A stretch of DNA of 42,039 nt from a bacterium (lineage in GTDB: Bacteria; B130-G9): positions 1 through 42,039 of the forward strand of contig DATLAJ010000130.1 in the NCBI GenBank assembly GCA_035527515.1, written 5' to 3'. The notes under the pieces were generated by a model. That model worked only from the letters and a program-made list of their open reading frames with translations. It searched no databases and was not told the origin of the DNA. Position numbers and translations under genes: made by a program. Positions 1 to 8,257 of the stretch are shown in pieces (position 1 is the first letter of the stretch; each line of letters begins with the position of its first letter).

Positions 1-60
1 CCCCCGCCGCGTCAAGCCGCGGCGCTCCAAAGCGGTGTCAAGCCACCGCACTCCAAACCA
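1..60 (-). repeat. Twin-hairpin repeat, GCTTGA-loop family
   Basis: Read on the minus strand this holds two hairpins in a row: GCGGTG-GCTTGA-CACCGC and GCCGCG-GCTTGA-CGCGGC, each preceded by a GGAGT/GGAGC box. The same design recurs at 24017-24070, 34471-34520 and 34621-34674, with different but still complementary stems. The rest of the stretch up to 201 shows no gene beyond the leader of the small gene at 202. Confidence 0.75.
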
Positions 61-201
61 CCTGCTGGGTGCAACAAGGCCAGGTGGGCAGCTTGCTGCC
101 GTCCTGAAAACGTGCTATGTTTCATAAAAACATCGCAAAAAAATCGCAGGACTGCGCAAAGCTAAAGACGGGACGGCCATGAGAATAAGAAGGAGCGAGC
201 A

Positions 202-474
202 ATGAGCGAGGGGAAACGATCGATAGGTATCTTCTTGATAGTAGCGATGAGTGTGCTTCTGCTGTGGTCTATCGCGGGCTTCGGCAAACCTTTGTTCCAT
301 CAGGACGTAAACGCGATCGATCTGCGGCAAGTCTGTCGATGTCTGTCTAACATACGGAATGACGTCCGAGACATAGAACGTCGATGTAAAGACCGAGAAT
401 CCAAACGTGCGCTTCAGCACTTGGGGACGCATATACGCGAGCTGGAGGACGCGGTGCAAAAGGGGACACACTGA
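202..474 (+). CDS. Small single-pass membrane protein of unknown function
   Basis: This is a 90-residue protein I do not recognise. Residues about 9-28 form one hydrophobic segment after a short basic N-terminus, so it is probably anchored in the inner membrane or carries an uncleaved signal. The remainder is charged and probably helical, with three cysteines (two in a CRC triplet near residue 45 and one near 62). The start is supported by an AAGGAG box about seven bases upstream of the ATG. An antisense reading frame covers the same bases but has no ribosome-binding site of this quality. The gene is convergent with the NfeD gene, 80 bases away. Function cannot be inferred. Confidence 0.6.
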   Translation: MSEGKRSIGIFLIVAMSVLLLWSIAGFGKPLFHQDVNAIDLRQVCRCLSNIRNDVRDIERRCKDRESKRALQHLGTHIRELEDAVQKGTH

Positions 475-554
475 CCATCGTTTTAGCGAGAGTGCAGCGA
501 AATGCCGCTCGGCTGCCAGTAAGCGGGTGCGTGCTACTTGAGTAAAATGCGGGA

Positions 555-1931
555 TTAAGCCTTTTCGACCTTGACTTTCAGTCCCTGAACCGAGACGACC
601 TTCACGGACGTTCCGAGCTCCAACGCCTCGTCGGCAGAAGCGTTCCAGAGTTCACCTTCAACGAAGACCTTGCCCTCCGCTTGGGGTGTGATCGCGACCT
701 TCACAGTTCCGACGGCGCCAATAAGGCCCTTTGCACCTGTGGATGGTTTCCGCCTGTGCGCCCTGAAAGCTAGCGTGGCGAGAAAAACGACAAGGCCAGC
801 GGTGAAGAGCGCAACCGGGAGTATATATGTCAGAGAGATATGCAGGCCTGTCTGTGGCTCCGAGATTAGCATGGTCGAGCCTAGAACCAGACAGACGATT
901 CCCCCGACAGTAAGCATACCATAGCTCACAACCTTGACCTCCGCTATGAACAATCCGATTCCAATGAGGATTAGTATCAGGCCAGCGTAGTTGACCGGCA
1001 GCATCTGAAACGCGAAGAAGGCAGTGATGAGACAGATCACGCCAATCACACCGGGGTATATCGCCCCGGGATGCATCAGCTCGAACATGATGCCGTAAAT
1101 GCCAATCATCAGCAGGATATAGGCGATGTTGGGATTCGCGATGGTGCTGAGCACTCTGTCCCGCCAGGAAGGCTCGAAGCGCTCCGCCACAGCGCCTTTT
1201 GTGTGTAGAACGACCGTCTTGGGCGTGTCCAGCCTCACCTTGCGACCGTCCAACTTCTGCATCAGGTCCCCAAGATTCTCGGCAACGATGTCGATCATGT
1301 TCTTCTTCAGCGCCTCGCTCTCAGTTATCGACTTGGATTGCCTGATCGATTCCTCTGCCCACTTGAGGTCCCTGCCCCTCTTCTCGGCGAGGCTTCTAGC
1401 GTAGGCGGCGAGATCGTTCTCAACCTTCGCGGCCATAGTTTTGTCCATCTTCTGGCCGCCGCCTGCAACAGGATGCGCGGCTCCCATGTTTGTGCCTGGG
1501 CTCATAGCTGCGACGTGCGAGGCGAGAAGGATTATGCTGCCTGCCGACGCTGCATGAGCTCCTTGAGGTGCCACGAAGACAACTACGGGCACGCTGCTTG
1601 CCAAGATATGCTTAATGATGTCCTTTGTCGGGCCGAGACCGCCACCGGGCGTATCCAGCATGATGATGACGCATTCGGCGCCTCGCTTTGCCGCCTTGTC
1701 GATCCCCCTCTTGATGTAAGCAGATGTGGCGGGATTGATCGTGTCCGACACGGTGAGAACAACCACAATGGGTGGTTTAGCCACTACCGCCGTGGTCGTC
1801 CCGACAGACCCGGCTGTCGCAACCGACGCGACCGTGGCGCTGGTAGGCGACTCGGTGCTGTCGGAGCCGGCCAAAAGAACGCTACCGACTAGAATTAACC
1901 ATAATGATATAACTGCTGGAAATCTCTTCAT
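555..1931 (-). CDS. NfeD-family membrane serine protease (ClpP class)
   Basis: The protein is 458 residues, the length of the long NfeD form. It has a signal peptide (1-21), a low-complexity Ser/Thr/Ala linker (22-52), a ClpP-like protease domain (about 55-235), four to five membrane helices (about 268-395) and a C-terminal OB-fold NfeD domain (about 400-458). The domain shows DTPGG at 93-97 and the nucleophile motif AASAG, giving Ser129 as the likely catalytic serine. By eye, the position matching Lys138 of the archaeal 1510-N protease is Arg179 (YARSLAEKRGR), so the dyad lysine is not confirmed. The family cleaves membrane proteins and usually sits beside a stomatin gene; none is adjacent here. 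The downstream neighbour converges. Confidence 0.88.
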   Translation of the reverse strand: MKRFPAVISLWLILVGSVLLAGSDSTESPTSATVASVATAGSVGTTTAVVAKPPIVVVLTVSDTINPATSAYIKRGIDKAAKRGAECVIIMLDTPGGGLGPTKDIIKHILASSVPVVVFVAPQGAHAASAGSIILLASHVAAMSPGTNMGAAHPVAGGGQKMDKTMAAKVENDLAAYARSLAEKRGRDLKWAEESIRQSKSITESEALKKNMIDIVAENLGDLMQKLDGRKVRLDTPKTVVLHTKGAVAERFEPSWRDRVLSTIANPNIAYILLMIGIYGIMFELMHPGAIYPGVIGVICLITAFFAFQMLPVNYAGLILILIGIGLFIAEVKVVSYGMLTVGGIVCLVLGSTMLISEPQTGLHISLTYILPVALFTAGLVVFLATLAFRAHRRKPSTGAKGLIGAVGTVKVAITPQAEGKVFVEGELWNASADEALELGTSVKVVSVQGLKVKVEKA

Positions 1932-2001
1932 TCTCTCCGTCGCCCTCCTGTGAGAACTACCACCCGCATTAAGAGCCTCTGCACTACTCTTCAGACATCA
2001 A

Positions 2002-3468
2002 TCAATAGCGCCTACTAACCCTAACTGAGAACTGTATCGTCTTCTCCTCATTGGCTCCGACATCGAGCTTGAACTCGACTCGGTTGGCTGTTACCCGCTC
2101 ATAATCGGCGCTCGATTCGAGCATCTTCCAGTCTCCCGGTATTCTCTCTCCGACGATTACCGTGATCGCCTTCTCCTTGCGGTTGGAGACAGAAACCGAG
2201 AACGAGGCCTCCTCGCCCTCTCGGCCAAGAGAGTGAGAACTTGTCCGTTTCTGCTCGGCCACCACATCAAACGCTTTGCCGACTTGAAGCTCGAACCTCT
2301 CCCCTTGGGGCACGTTGCCGATACTATCCTCACCAATGAGGAGCAGCAGCCCTTTCAATCTTTGACACACCCTAACCTTGCCTTGCGGAAGAGGCATGCC
2401 CAGCCCGGATGCCTCATTGTTCTCGATTCGCAAGACGATCTTGGCCGATTCCCTCTCAGGCTCAGCGCGGCCAGAATTATAGGACCAATCAAACTGGTAT
2501 CTCTTTGATAATCGACATCGATCGGCTGAGATGAATCCGACCTGCTTCTGCTGGTCGCGCTCGAGCGTTACTGGCCCTGGAAGGGCATAGACGTGGTACT
2601 CGAATGCCTGCTGCGGAGCGATCTGAGCGCCTGGCATGGGGGACCCTGCCATCTTCAGCGCCTGCATCTCCGGCCGAGGGACCTCGTCCCGGCTCAGATT
2701 CACAGAACCAGCTACAACGCTAACCCTCGCATCCTGATACGAGGAGCCACTCCAGTTCGCGATGGAAATCAGTCCTCGCAGCGACATCGAACTCTCGTCC
2801 TCGCTGATCGTCGCCGTGTAAAAACCTTTCCAGGATATGCCGGACGCAAGATAGGTTAGCTCTACCGTGTGCTTCCCCCGATTCCTCGCCTCAATAACAC
2901 ACGAGAGCACCGGCCTCTCAGAAAGGCCTTTGGGAACTCCCGGCAGAAGCACAGAGCCCTGATAACCGATGAGCACTTGGCCCTCGATCTCATATATCCC
3001 AGGCGCTAGCAGCCGTCCCTTGGTCCTCCGCTCCTTCTCTATCAGAACGACATCCTTGCCAATCGAGTCTCTTAACAGACTATCAGTGGTTATGCCGGCC
3101 TTCTTGTAGTTCTGCTCAACGACACTGAACGACTGCTCGCGCCCCATCGACAGAAGCTGAACCGAAGTCGCGTCGATGGTGCCCGGCACGTCCGCAAAGA
3201 CCAAAATCGACCTCCCCTTCGGCAGCTCAACCCGCCTCGTCTCGGACACAAGCGCCCGGTCGTCATAAATGGTGAGTCTTACCGCTTCCCTGTCTTTGGC
3301 GGTGGAGTTGACGGTTTGCAGCGTCTCGGCATCCGTCGTGGCAGAAACAAGCACGATTGCGACGAGGCCTAAGAGTAATAGCCTAAACGGCCTGCGCAGG
3401 CGTTCGGCGTCGTTTGCCATGCCTGCCCTGCACCGCGATGGCAAAGATGATTCACTCGTTTGGTTCAT
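2002..3468 (-). CDS. Secreted DUF4139 domain protein
   Basis: This 488-residue protein resembles the DUF4139 (MuiA-related) family. It opens the mature part with the typical pattern of a beta strand 'LTIYDDRALVSETR', followed by 'LPKGRSILVFADVP' and a statement of the Thr-Ser-Val-Gln type. A second half of beta-sandwich character runs to the C-terminus. A hydrophobic export segment lies at residues 28-42. If translation starts at the internal Met17 (base 3420) this segment takes the usual signal-peptide position, so either start is possible; neither has a strong ribosome-binding site. The family is of unknown function and is thought to act in the envelope. A promoter-like sequence lies just upstream (3493-3519). 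Confidence 0.78.
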   Translation of the reverse strand: MNQTSESSLPSRCRAGMANDAERLRRPFRLLLLGLVAIVLVSATTDAETLQTVNSTAKDREAVRLTIYDDRALVSETRRVELPKGRSILVFADVPGTIDATSVQLLSMGREQSFSVVEQNYKKAGITTDSLLRDSIGKDVVLIEKERRTKGRLLAPGIYEIEGQVLIGYQGSVLLPGVPKGLSERPVLSCVIEARNRGKHTVELTYLASGISWKGFYTATISEDESSMSLRGLISIANWSGSSYQDARVSVVAGSVNLSRDEVPRPEMQALKMAGSPMPGAQIAPQQAFEYHVYALPGPVTLERDQQKQVGFISADRCRLSKRYQFDWSYNSGRAEPERESAKIVLRIENNEASGLGMPLPQGKVRVCQRLKGLLLLIGEDSIGNVPQGERFELQVGKAFDVVAEQKRTSSHSLGREGEEASFSVSVSNRKEKAITVIVGERIPGDWKMLESSADYERVTANRVEFKLDVGANEEKTIQFSVRVSRRY

Positions 3469-3492
3469 TCGACTACATACACCCGGTTTTCA

Positions 3493-3519
3493 TTTATAGC
3501 TGCGAAAGTTAACTGTCAA
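3493..3519 (-). promoter_or_regulatory. Putative sigma70-type promoter for the DUF4139 gene
   Basis: On the minus strand a perfect TTGACA (3514-3519) is followed after 15 bases by TATAAA (3493-3498). The spacer is two bases shorter than ideal. Transcription would begin near 3486, only about 18 bases before the ATG at 3468, so the leader is very short if that start is used. Confidence 0.45.
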
Positions 3520-3529
3520 CGCTCAGAGC

Positions 3530-4918
3530 TCACCGAACCCTCACGGGGAGGCGCAACGTGATCTTGGTCGAGAACTGCGACTCTTCGGGGCCCGTGTCCT
3601 CCACAACTAGACTGCCTCCGTTTCTCATGGCAATGGCGTAACATTCCGAAAGCCCCAGGCCCGTGCCGAAGCCCTCAGGTTTAGTAGTGTAGAAGAGATC
3701 GAAAATGTGCTCCCGCAACTGCTTCGGTATCCCTCTGCCGTTGTCCAAAAAGGATGCCGTTACAGATTCCTTATCACCGGCAACGCTTGTCTTAATGAGC
3801 ACAAGTCGAGGCACATCTTTGGCCTTGCCCTCGCTCGCATAATAGATCGCATTCCACAGCAGCTCTCTCAATAACATGTTGATCTCCCGCGGCCGGCACT
3901 CAACGTCGGGCAGCTCGCCGGGCCGGGTCTTGACCGAAACATCAGCATCCTCAATGTCGGTTGAGCACATTTTGATGACCATTTCAATGTCGCTGTTGAG
4001 GTTGGTGAATTGAACCGGCTCCTGGTCCAGTCTCACGAAATTACGTATCCTCCGCACTATCTCCTCGATACCGCCCGTGCCCTCGAGGATGCCGTCAACA
4101 GACAGCCGAATGCCCTCTTCCAGGAGATAACGTAGCTCGTCTGTGTCAACCTCGTCGCCTCGAAGGAGTGCTGCCGCCATCTTTCGAAGCTCACCGATGT
4201 CCTCAGGCAAGGACTCCGCCCCACCCTTGACCTTGGCGAGCTCGTTGTTCACCTCGTGCGCAATGCCCCTCGCAAGATGCTTCATAGAAACCATCTTGCG
4301 GTCCTGAAGGTCCTGCAAGCGCTGCTCCAACATCTCGACCAGCCGCCTGTTCTGCTCAGAAAGCGATGAAAGCCGCGCGATATACTGCGCGTTCTGAAGC
4401 GCGAGCGCGGCCTGAACACTCAAAACCGCAAGATGCTTCACATCCTCCTCAGTGAAGGCCCCGTCCCTCTTGTTTAGGACCTGAAGCACGCCCACTCGCT
4501 TGCCATCTGACAGCTCAAGCGGCATGCAGAGCATCGAGCGCGTTATGAACCCTGTCTCCGCGTCAACCCTCGGGTTGAACCGCTCGTCAGTGTGCACGTC
4601 GGGAATCCGAACGGTCTCCCCGGTCTTGGCAACATGGCCTGCTATTCCCTCTCCTATCTTGAGCCTGATCGCACCAACGTCATCGCCCTGAGCGACGCGG
4701 GACCATACCTCGCCCTCTGCGTCGTCTATCACGTAAAGCGTGCTTCGCTCTGCCTCAAGTGAGCGCGTCGCAACATCGACAATGGTCTGAAGAACTCCAT
4801 CAACGCCGAGACAGCTGTGAAGCCGCTGGTTGATCTCAATCAGCTCCTCCAGCCGTGCCACTTCCTTGCGCAGTTGCCTCAGCTCTTCGTCTTCTCTAGT
4901 TTGGCCTTTAGCGGTCAT
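3530..4918 (-). CDS. Soluble GAF-domain sensor histidine kinase (copy B)
   Basis: The 462-residue protein has an N-terminal coiled coil (about 8-35), a GAF sensor domain (about 38-180), a second coiled coil (183-210), a phospho-acceptor helix with RGIAHEVNN giving His221, and a HATPase_c domain (about 300-462). The N-box is LLRELLWNAIYYA, the G1 box DNGRGIP and the G2 box GFGTGLGLS. There is no membrane segment, receiver or output domain, so it is a cytosolic kinase whose signal and partner regulator are unknown. It is a tandem paralogue of the next gene upstream and has the same length, but it has its own promoter-like sequence at 4961-4988. Confidence 0.9.
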   Translation of the reverse strand: MTAKGQTREDEELRQLRKEVARLEELIEINQRLHSCLGVDGVLQTIVDVATRSLEAERSTLYVIDDAEGEVWSRVAQGDDVGAIRLKIGEGIAGHVAKTGETVRIPDVHTDERFNPRVDAETGFITRSMLCMPLELSDGKRVGVLQVLNKRDGAFTEEDVKHLAVLSVQAALALQNAQYIARLSSLSEQNRRLVEMLEQRLQDLQDRKMVSMKHLARGIAHEVNNELAKVKGGAESLPEDIGELRKMAAALLRGDEVDTDELRYLLEEGIRLSVDGILEGTGGIEEIVRRIRNFVRLDQEPVQFTNLNSDIEMVIKMCSTDIEDADVSVKTRPGELPDVECRPREINMLLRELLWNAIYYASEGKAKDVPRLVLIKTSVAGDKESVTASFLDNGRGIPKQLREHIFDLFYTTKPEGFGTGLGLSECYAIAMRNGGSLVVEDTGPEESQFSTKITLRLPVRVR

Positions 4919-4960
4919 GCTAGTCCCCGCATGGTCTCCAACGATACGGTCTTTAGGCTG

Positions 4961-4988
4961 ATACTACTCCCGTAGCGTCGGACGTCAA
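4961..4988 (-). promoter_or_regulatory. Putative sigma70-type promoter for the copy-B kinase
   Basis: On the minus strand TTGACG (4983-4988) is separated by 16 bases from TAGTAT (4961-4966). Predicted transcription start is near 4954, giving a leader of about 35 bases. It lies in the 150-base gap between the two paralogous kinases, so the second need not depend on the first. Confidence 0.5.
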
Positions 4989-5068
4989 TAAACGTTCATG
5001 CTCTATCCGCCAAAAGTAGCAACCCAGAATCGCGAACGGCCGCGGCCGCCAGTCCAAGAGATGGACAA

Positions 5069-6457
5069 TCACTCACGTCGAGTAGGGAGGCGCAGCACCA
5101 TCCTTGTGCTGTAATCCTTGGCGTCCTCTTTCAAAAGCTCCTCAACCGACAGCGTCCCACCGTTTCTCTTGACCACTGCATAGCACTCGGAAAGCCCAAG
5201 CCCATATCCTGAGCCCTCCGGCTTAGTCGTGTAGAAAAGGTCGAATATGTTCTCCCAAGCATCTCTCGATATCCCGGGACCGCTGTCAAGGAAGGACGTC
5301 TCAACCAGCTTGCCGTCATCAACAACGTCCGTGCGGATCAGCACGCGTCCTGGTTCAGGCGCCGCCTTGCCCTCGCTGGCGTAGTAGATCGCGTTGCGCA
5401 GAAGCTCGCGGAGTACCATGTTGAGCTCGGACGGTCTGCACTCGACCTTTGGCAGCGCGCTCAGACGCTTCTGGACCGTGACACCTGCCTCCTTAATGTC
5501 GCTGGAACATACCTTGATGACGTTCTCGATATCCTCGTTGAGGTCAGTGAACTGAACCGGTCCCTGGTCAAGTCTGACGAATCCCCTTATTCTCTTGACT
5601 ATCTCGGCGATTCCTTCGCTCCCCTCCATGATTCCGCCAAGAGGCGCGGGAAGCCCCTCCTCGACGAGATATCCGAGCTCTTCCGTGTCAACCTCCTCGC
5701 CCTTTATGATAGCGCTCAGAGTACCCCTCAGGTCCTCAACGCTCTGCTCAAGAGATTGCGCACCGCCCTGGATCTTGGCGAGCATATTGTTGACCTCGTG
5801 CGCGATCCCGCGCGCCAGGTTCTGCATCGAGATCATCTTGAGGTCCTGAAGATCGTGCAGCCGCCTCTCCAATACCTCGACCAGGTCCTGATTCCGCCTT
5901 GAAAGAGCAGACAGGCTAGCGGCGTGTTGAGCATTTTGAAGAGAAAGCGCCGCCTGAACACAGAGGGCCGACAGATATTCCTCGTCATCCTGCGTGAAGA
6001 CCCCAGACCTCTTGTTCATAACCTGAATCACGCCCACTCGCCTGCCAGCGTGGTCTTCGAGCGGCATGCAGAGCATCGACCGGGTCCGGAAGCCGGTCCT
6101 AGCATCAACGCCTGAATTGAATCTCTCATCGCTGTGAGCGTCGGCGATGTTGACGGTTTCTCCTGTCTTGGCAACGTAGCCTGCGATGCCATCACCGACC
6201 TTGAGCCTTATCTCCCGCACATTCTCACCTTGCACAATCCGAGACCATAGCTCACCACTTTCGGCGTCAACTACATAAAGGGTGCCCCGCTCCGCATCGA
6301 GGCTCCGCATCGCAACGTCAACTATCGTTGAGAGAACTTGGTCAACGTCGAGGCTTTCGTGCAACCTCTGATTGATCTCAACCAACGTCCGAAGCCGAGC
6401 ATTCTCCTTCGCGAGGTTCGGCTCGCCTCGGCTAGCAGCATTCTTAGAACTTCCCAC
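5069..6457 (-). CDS. Soluble GAF-domain sensor histidine kinase (copy A)
   Basis: This is the paralogue of the kinase at 3530-4918, also 462 residues and with the same order of parts: GAF domain (about 39-180), coiled coil, phospho-acceptor motif RGIAHEVNN with His220, then the HATPase_c domain with LLRELLRNAIYYA, DSGPGIS and GSGYGLGLS. In the G1 box DNG has become DSG. The segment between the His motif and the N-box is unusually long and acidic in both copies. Translation probably starts at the GTG at 6457, which has GGGAGA six bases upstream. No receiver gene is near. Confidence 0.9.
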   Translation of the reverse strand: MGSSKNAASRGEPNLAKENARLRTLVEINQRLHESLDVDQVLSTIVDVAMRSLDAERGTLYVVDAESGELWSRIVQGENVREIRLKVGDGIAGYVAKTGETVNIADAHSDERFNSGVDARTGFRTRSMLCMPLEDHAGRRVGVIQVMNKRSGVFTQDDEEYLSALCVQAALSLQNAQHAASLSALSRRNQDLVEVLERRLHDLQDLKMISMQNLARGIAHEVNNMLAKIQGGAQSLEQSVEDLRGTLSAIIKGEEVDTEELGYLVEEGLPAPLGGIMEGSEGIAEIVKRIRGFVRLDQGPVQFTDLNEDIENVIKVCSSDIKEAGVTVQKRLSALPKVECRPSELNMVLRELLRNAIYYASEGKAAPEPGRVLIRTDVVDDGKLVETSFLDSGPGISRDAWENIFDLFYTTKPEGSGYGLGLSECYAVVKRNGGTLSVEELLKEDAKDYSTRMVLRLPTRRE

Positions 6458-6488
6458 TATCGTCTCCCATGGTGAATTATTCTAGTCC

Positions 6489-6518
6489 ATGATACCTCAA
6501 CTGCTTGTCGATCAACAA
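6489..6518 (-). promoter_or_regulatory. Weak promoter candidate for the copy-A kinase
   Basis: On the minus strand TTGTTG (6513-6518), an 18-base spacer and TATCAT (6489-6494) lie about 32 bases upstream of the GTG start. The -35 box is poor and the -10 box good, so this is only a candidate. Confidence 0.3.
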
Positions 6519-6534
6519 CTGCTGTTCGGCCGCC

Positions 6535-6832
6535 CCGATAATCAGATTGGTCGTTTCTGAAGCTGGCTGCCACGTAGGCACGGGAGTTCATGTCGACGGC
6601 CGAGTTGCTGGCTCTTTCAGCTAACGGGTGCGAACGAGGGGTGCAGGCTGTAATCCCCGAGAGGGGATACCGTGGGTAGCCGTGCGTGCAACGCAACGGG
6701 GAGGGGGATTGTGGCGTTATTCGCACCGTCAGGCTACGCCTGCGGCTACCCATGGTCTGCCCTTCGGGCACGAGCTTCTGCCCTCCATCCGCGAGGCAGC
6801 CGCAACGTTCCCCGCTCCAATCTGATTATTGG
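6535..6832. mobile_element. MITE-like inverted-repeat element, copy 1
   Basis: This 298-base segment is bounded by 16-base terminal inverted repeats, CCGATAATCAGATTGG at 6535-6550 and CCAATCTGATTATTGG at 6817-6832, with one mismatch. It is nearly identical along its length to 18127-18447. Inside are several short hairpins (CCCCGAGAGGGG, a GTGGGTAGCCG module at about 6672, and CCCTTCGGG). Open frames inside it are not conserved coding sequence. No target-site duplication is obvious. It has no transposase, so it must be a passive element or an extragenic repeat. Confidence 0.75.
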
Positions 6833-6966
6833 AAGCCGGAAGGTCTGGTTTGTAGGGTAGAGGTGTCCGGCTTTACAAAGCACGGAAGGCGTGTCAATTT
6901 TGACGTGGCGGCGCAGATGAGTGAACAAATCACTTATGCACACACCTATTGTCGCAGGGAGGGTCA

Positions 6967-7482
6967 ATGAGAGGTTACGTTCAGGTCTATACGGGGAACG
7001 GCAAGGGCAAGACGACAGCAGCTCTGGGCCTCGCCCTCAGGGCAGCCGGCGCCGGGCTCAAGGTCTTCATTGCGCAGTTCGTCAAGGGCATGCACTCCAG
7101 CGAGCTTGACGCCCTGAAGCGATTGTCGGACTTGATCACGGTCAAGCAGTTTGGCCGAGGGGTGCTCATTTACGACGAGCCGAACGAGGCGGACGTGCAG
7201 GCGGCGCAGAAGGGCCTTTCGGAGATCAAGAGTTGCATCGCATCTGGCGAGTATCAGCTCGTCATCCTGGACGAGGCGAACATCGCGACGTATTTAAGAA
7301 TGTTCTCGGTCGAGGACCTGTTGTCTGTGATCGACGGCAAGCCCGACGACGTGGAGCTAGTGATCACTGGCCGCAAGGCCGATCCAAGGGTGATTGAGCG
7401 GGCAGACCTCGTAACCGAGATGGTAGAGGTGAAGCACTATTATCAAAAGGGGGTCGAGGCGCGAAAGGGGATTGAGAAATAA
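6967..7482 (+). CDS. cobO: Cob(I)alamin adenosyltransferase, CobO/BtuR type
   Basis: The 171-residue enzyme transfers the adenosyl group of ATP to cob(I)alamin or cob(I)yrinate diamide, making coenzyme B12 in the cytosol. The N-terminus carries the family P-loop, VYTGNGKGKTTAALG at residues about 6-20. The Walker-B-like segment VILDEAN lies near residues 94-100, and the ELVITGRK segment typical of CobO follows. The ATG at 6967 is chosen because GGGAGG lies five bases upstream; a TTG at 6949 would add six residues without a better site. No cobalamin riboswitch was recognisable upstream. It stands alone from other B12 genes, which suggests B12 salvage. Confidence 0.93.
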   Translation: MRGYVQVYTGNGKGKTTAALGLALRAAGAGLKVFIAQFVKGMHSSELDALKRLSDLITVKQFGRGVLIYDEPNEADVQAAQKGLSEIKSCIASGEYQLVILDEANIATYLRMFSVEDLLSVIDGKPDDVELVITGRKADPRVIERADLVTEMVEVKHYYQKGVEARKGIEK

Positions 7483-7506
7483 GATGAGATGTCCCGAATT
7501 ACGTAC

Positions 7507-7536
7507 TTGATTGGGAATGTCCGATAGGAGTACATT
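7507..7536 (+). promoter_or_regulatory. Candidate promoter before the NUDIX gene
   Basis: TTGATT (7507-7512), an 18-base spacer and TACATT (7531-7536) precede the ATG at 7572 by about 35 bases. Match quality is moderate, four to five of six in each box. Confidence 0.35.
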
Positions 7537-7571
7537 GAGCAGGCTGTCTGAATCCATTTGGGGTAACTGTC

Positions 7572-8246
7572 ATGTCGTCAGAGCGAATCTTGGTCGTGCC
7601 TCGCGACGTTTTGGAGCGGACCGTGGCCCATTTGCGGCCGCCGGCATCAATGCAGGCTGGCCCTGAACAGGAGGTGCTCTCCCGCTCCAGCAAGCCTGTT
7701 CTAGAGCCTTTCGGCAACACCGAGGTTGCGTGGGAAGTGCTAAAGGCTATGTCCGGTTCTTATCGGTTTGTTGAGCGTGATGATGCCGAAAACGACCCGT
7801 CGCTGAAACAGATTATCCCCTACGTCATCATCAGATACGGGACTAGTGTCCTGCTAATGAGGCGCCTTCACAGCCAATCGGAGAGTCGGCTCTGGGACAA
7901 GCTATCCCTCGGTATCGGCGGGCATGTGAATCCGGAGGATGGGCCGGCGGACTTCTTCGACGCTTTCTTGTCAGGCATGGAACGTGAGCTACACGAGGAG
8001 CTCTACATCTCGAACAAGTATGCCTGTCGGCTCGTTGGATGCATTAACGATGACACAACCGATGTCGGAAGAGTCCATTTCGGCATTGTGTTTCAGGCGC
8101 TCTTTTCAAACAACAGCGTTCGGATTCGCGAGACATCCAAAATGACCGGCAACTTCATCGAGATTAAGGAGCTCGCCTCAATCCACCCGCAAATGGAATC
8201 GTGGTCGCAAATAGTGTTCGACCATTTCCTCTCCAGGCTGGTCTGA
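7572..8246 (+). CDS. NUDIX-domain hydrolase
   Basis: The 224-residue protein has an unplaced N-terminal region (1-80) and a NUDIX domain (about 82-215). The NUDIX box is visible as GGHVN followed by the helix MERELHEELY, matching the REUXEE metal-binding core. The family hydrolyses a nucleoside diphosphate linked to another group; the substrate cannot be read from the sequence. The gene is 11 bases from the methyltransferase that follows, so the two are probably co-transcribed with it and perhaps with the nucleotidyltransferase beyond. Confidence 0.85.
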   Translation: MSSERILVVPRDVLERTVAHLRPPASMQAGPEQEVLSRSSKPVLEPFGNTEVAWEVLKAMSGSYRFVERDDAENDPSLKQIIPYVIIRYGTSVLLMRRLHSQSESRLWDKLSLGIGGHVNPEDGPADFFDAFLSGMERELHEELYISNKYACRLVGCINDDTTDVGRVHFGIVFQALFSNNSVRIRETSKMTGNFIEIKELASIHPQMESWSQIVFDHFLSRLV

Positions 8247-8257
8247 TTCGGGTCTCG

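Noticed and set aside
115-471. Antisense open frame of 118 residues over the first small gene
   Set aside because: It has no ribosome-binding site, and the plus-strand frame has AAGGAG at good distance and a membrane helix.
6833-6966. Cobalamin riboswitch before cobO
   Set aside because: I could not find a B12-box or the expected stem arrangement in the 134-base leader.
6457-6970. Several overlapping open frames across the MITE copy 1
   Set aside because: They coincide with repeat sequence and short hairpins and differ in frame in copy 2, so they are not genes.
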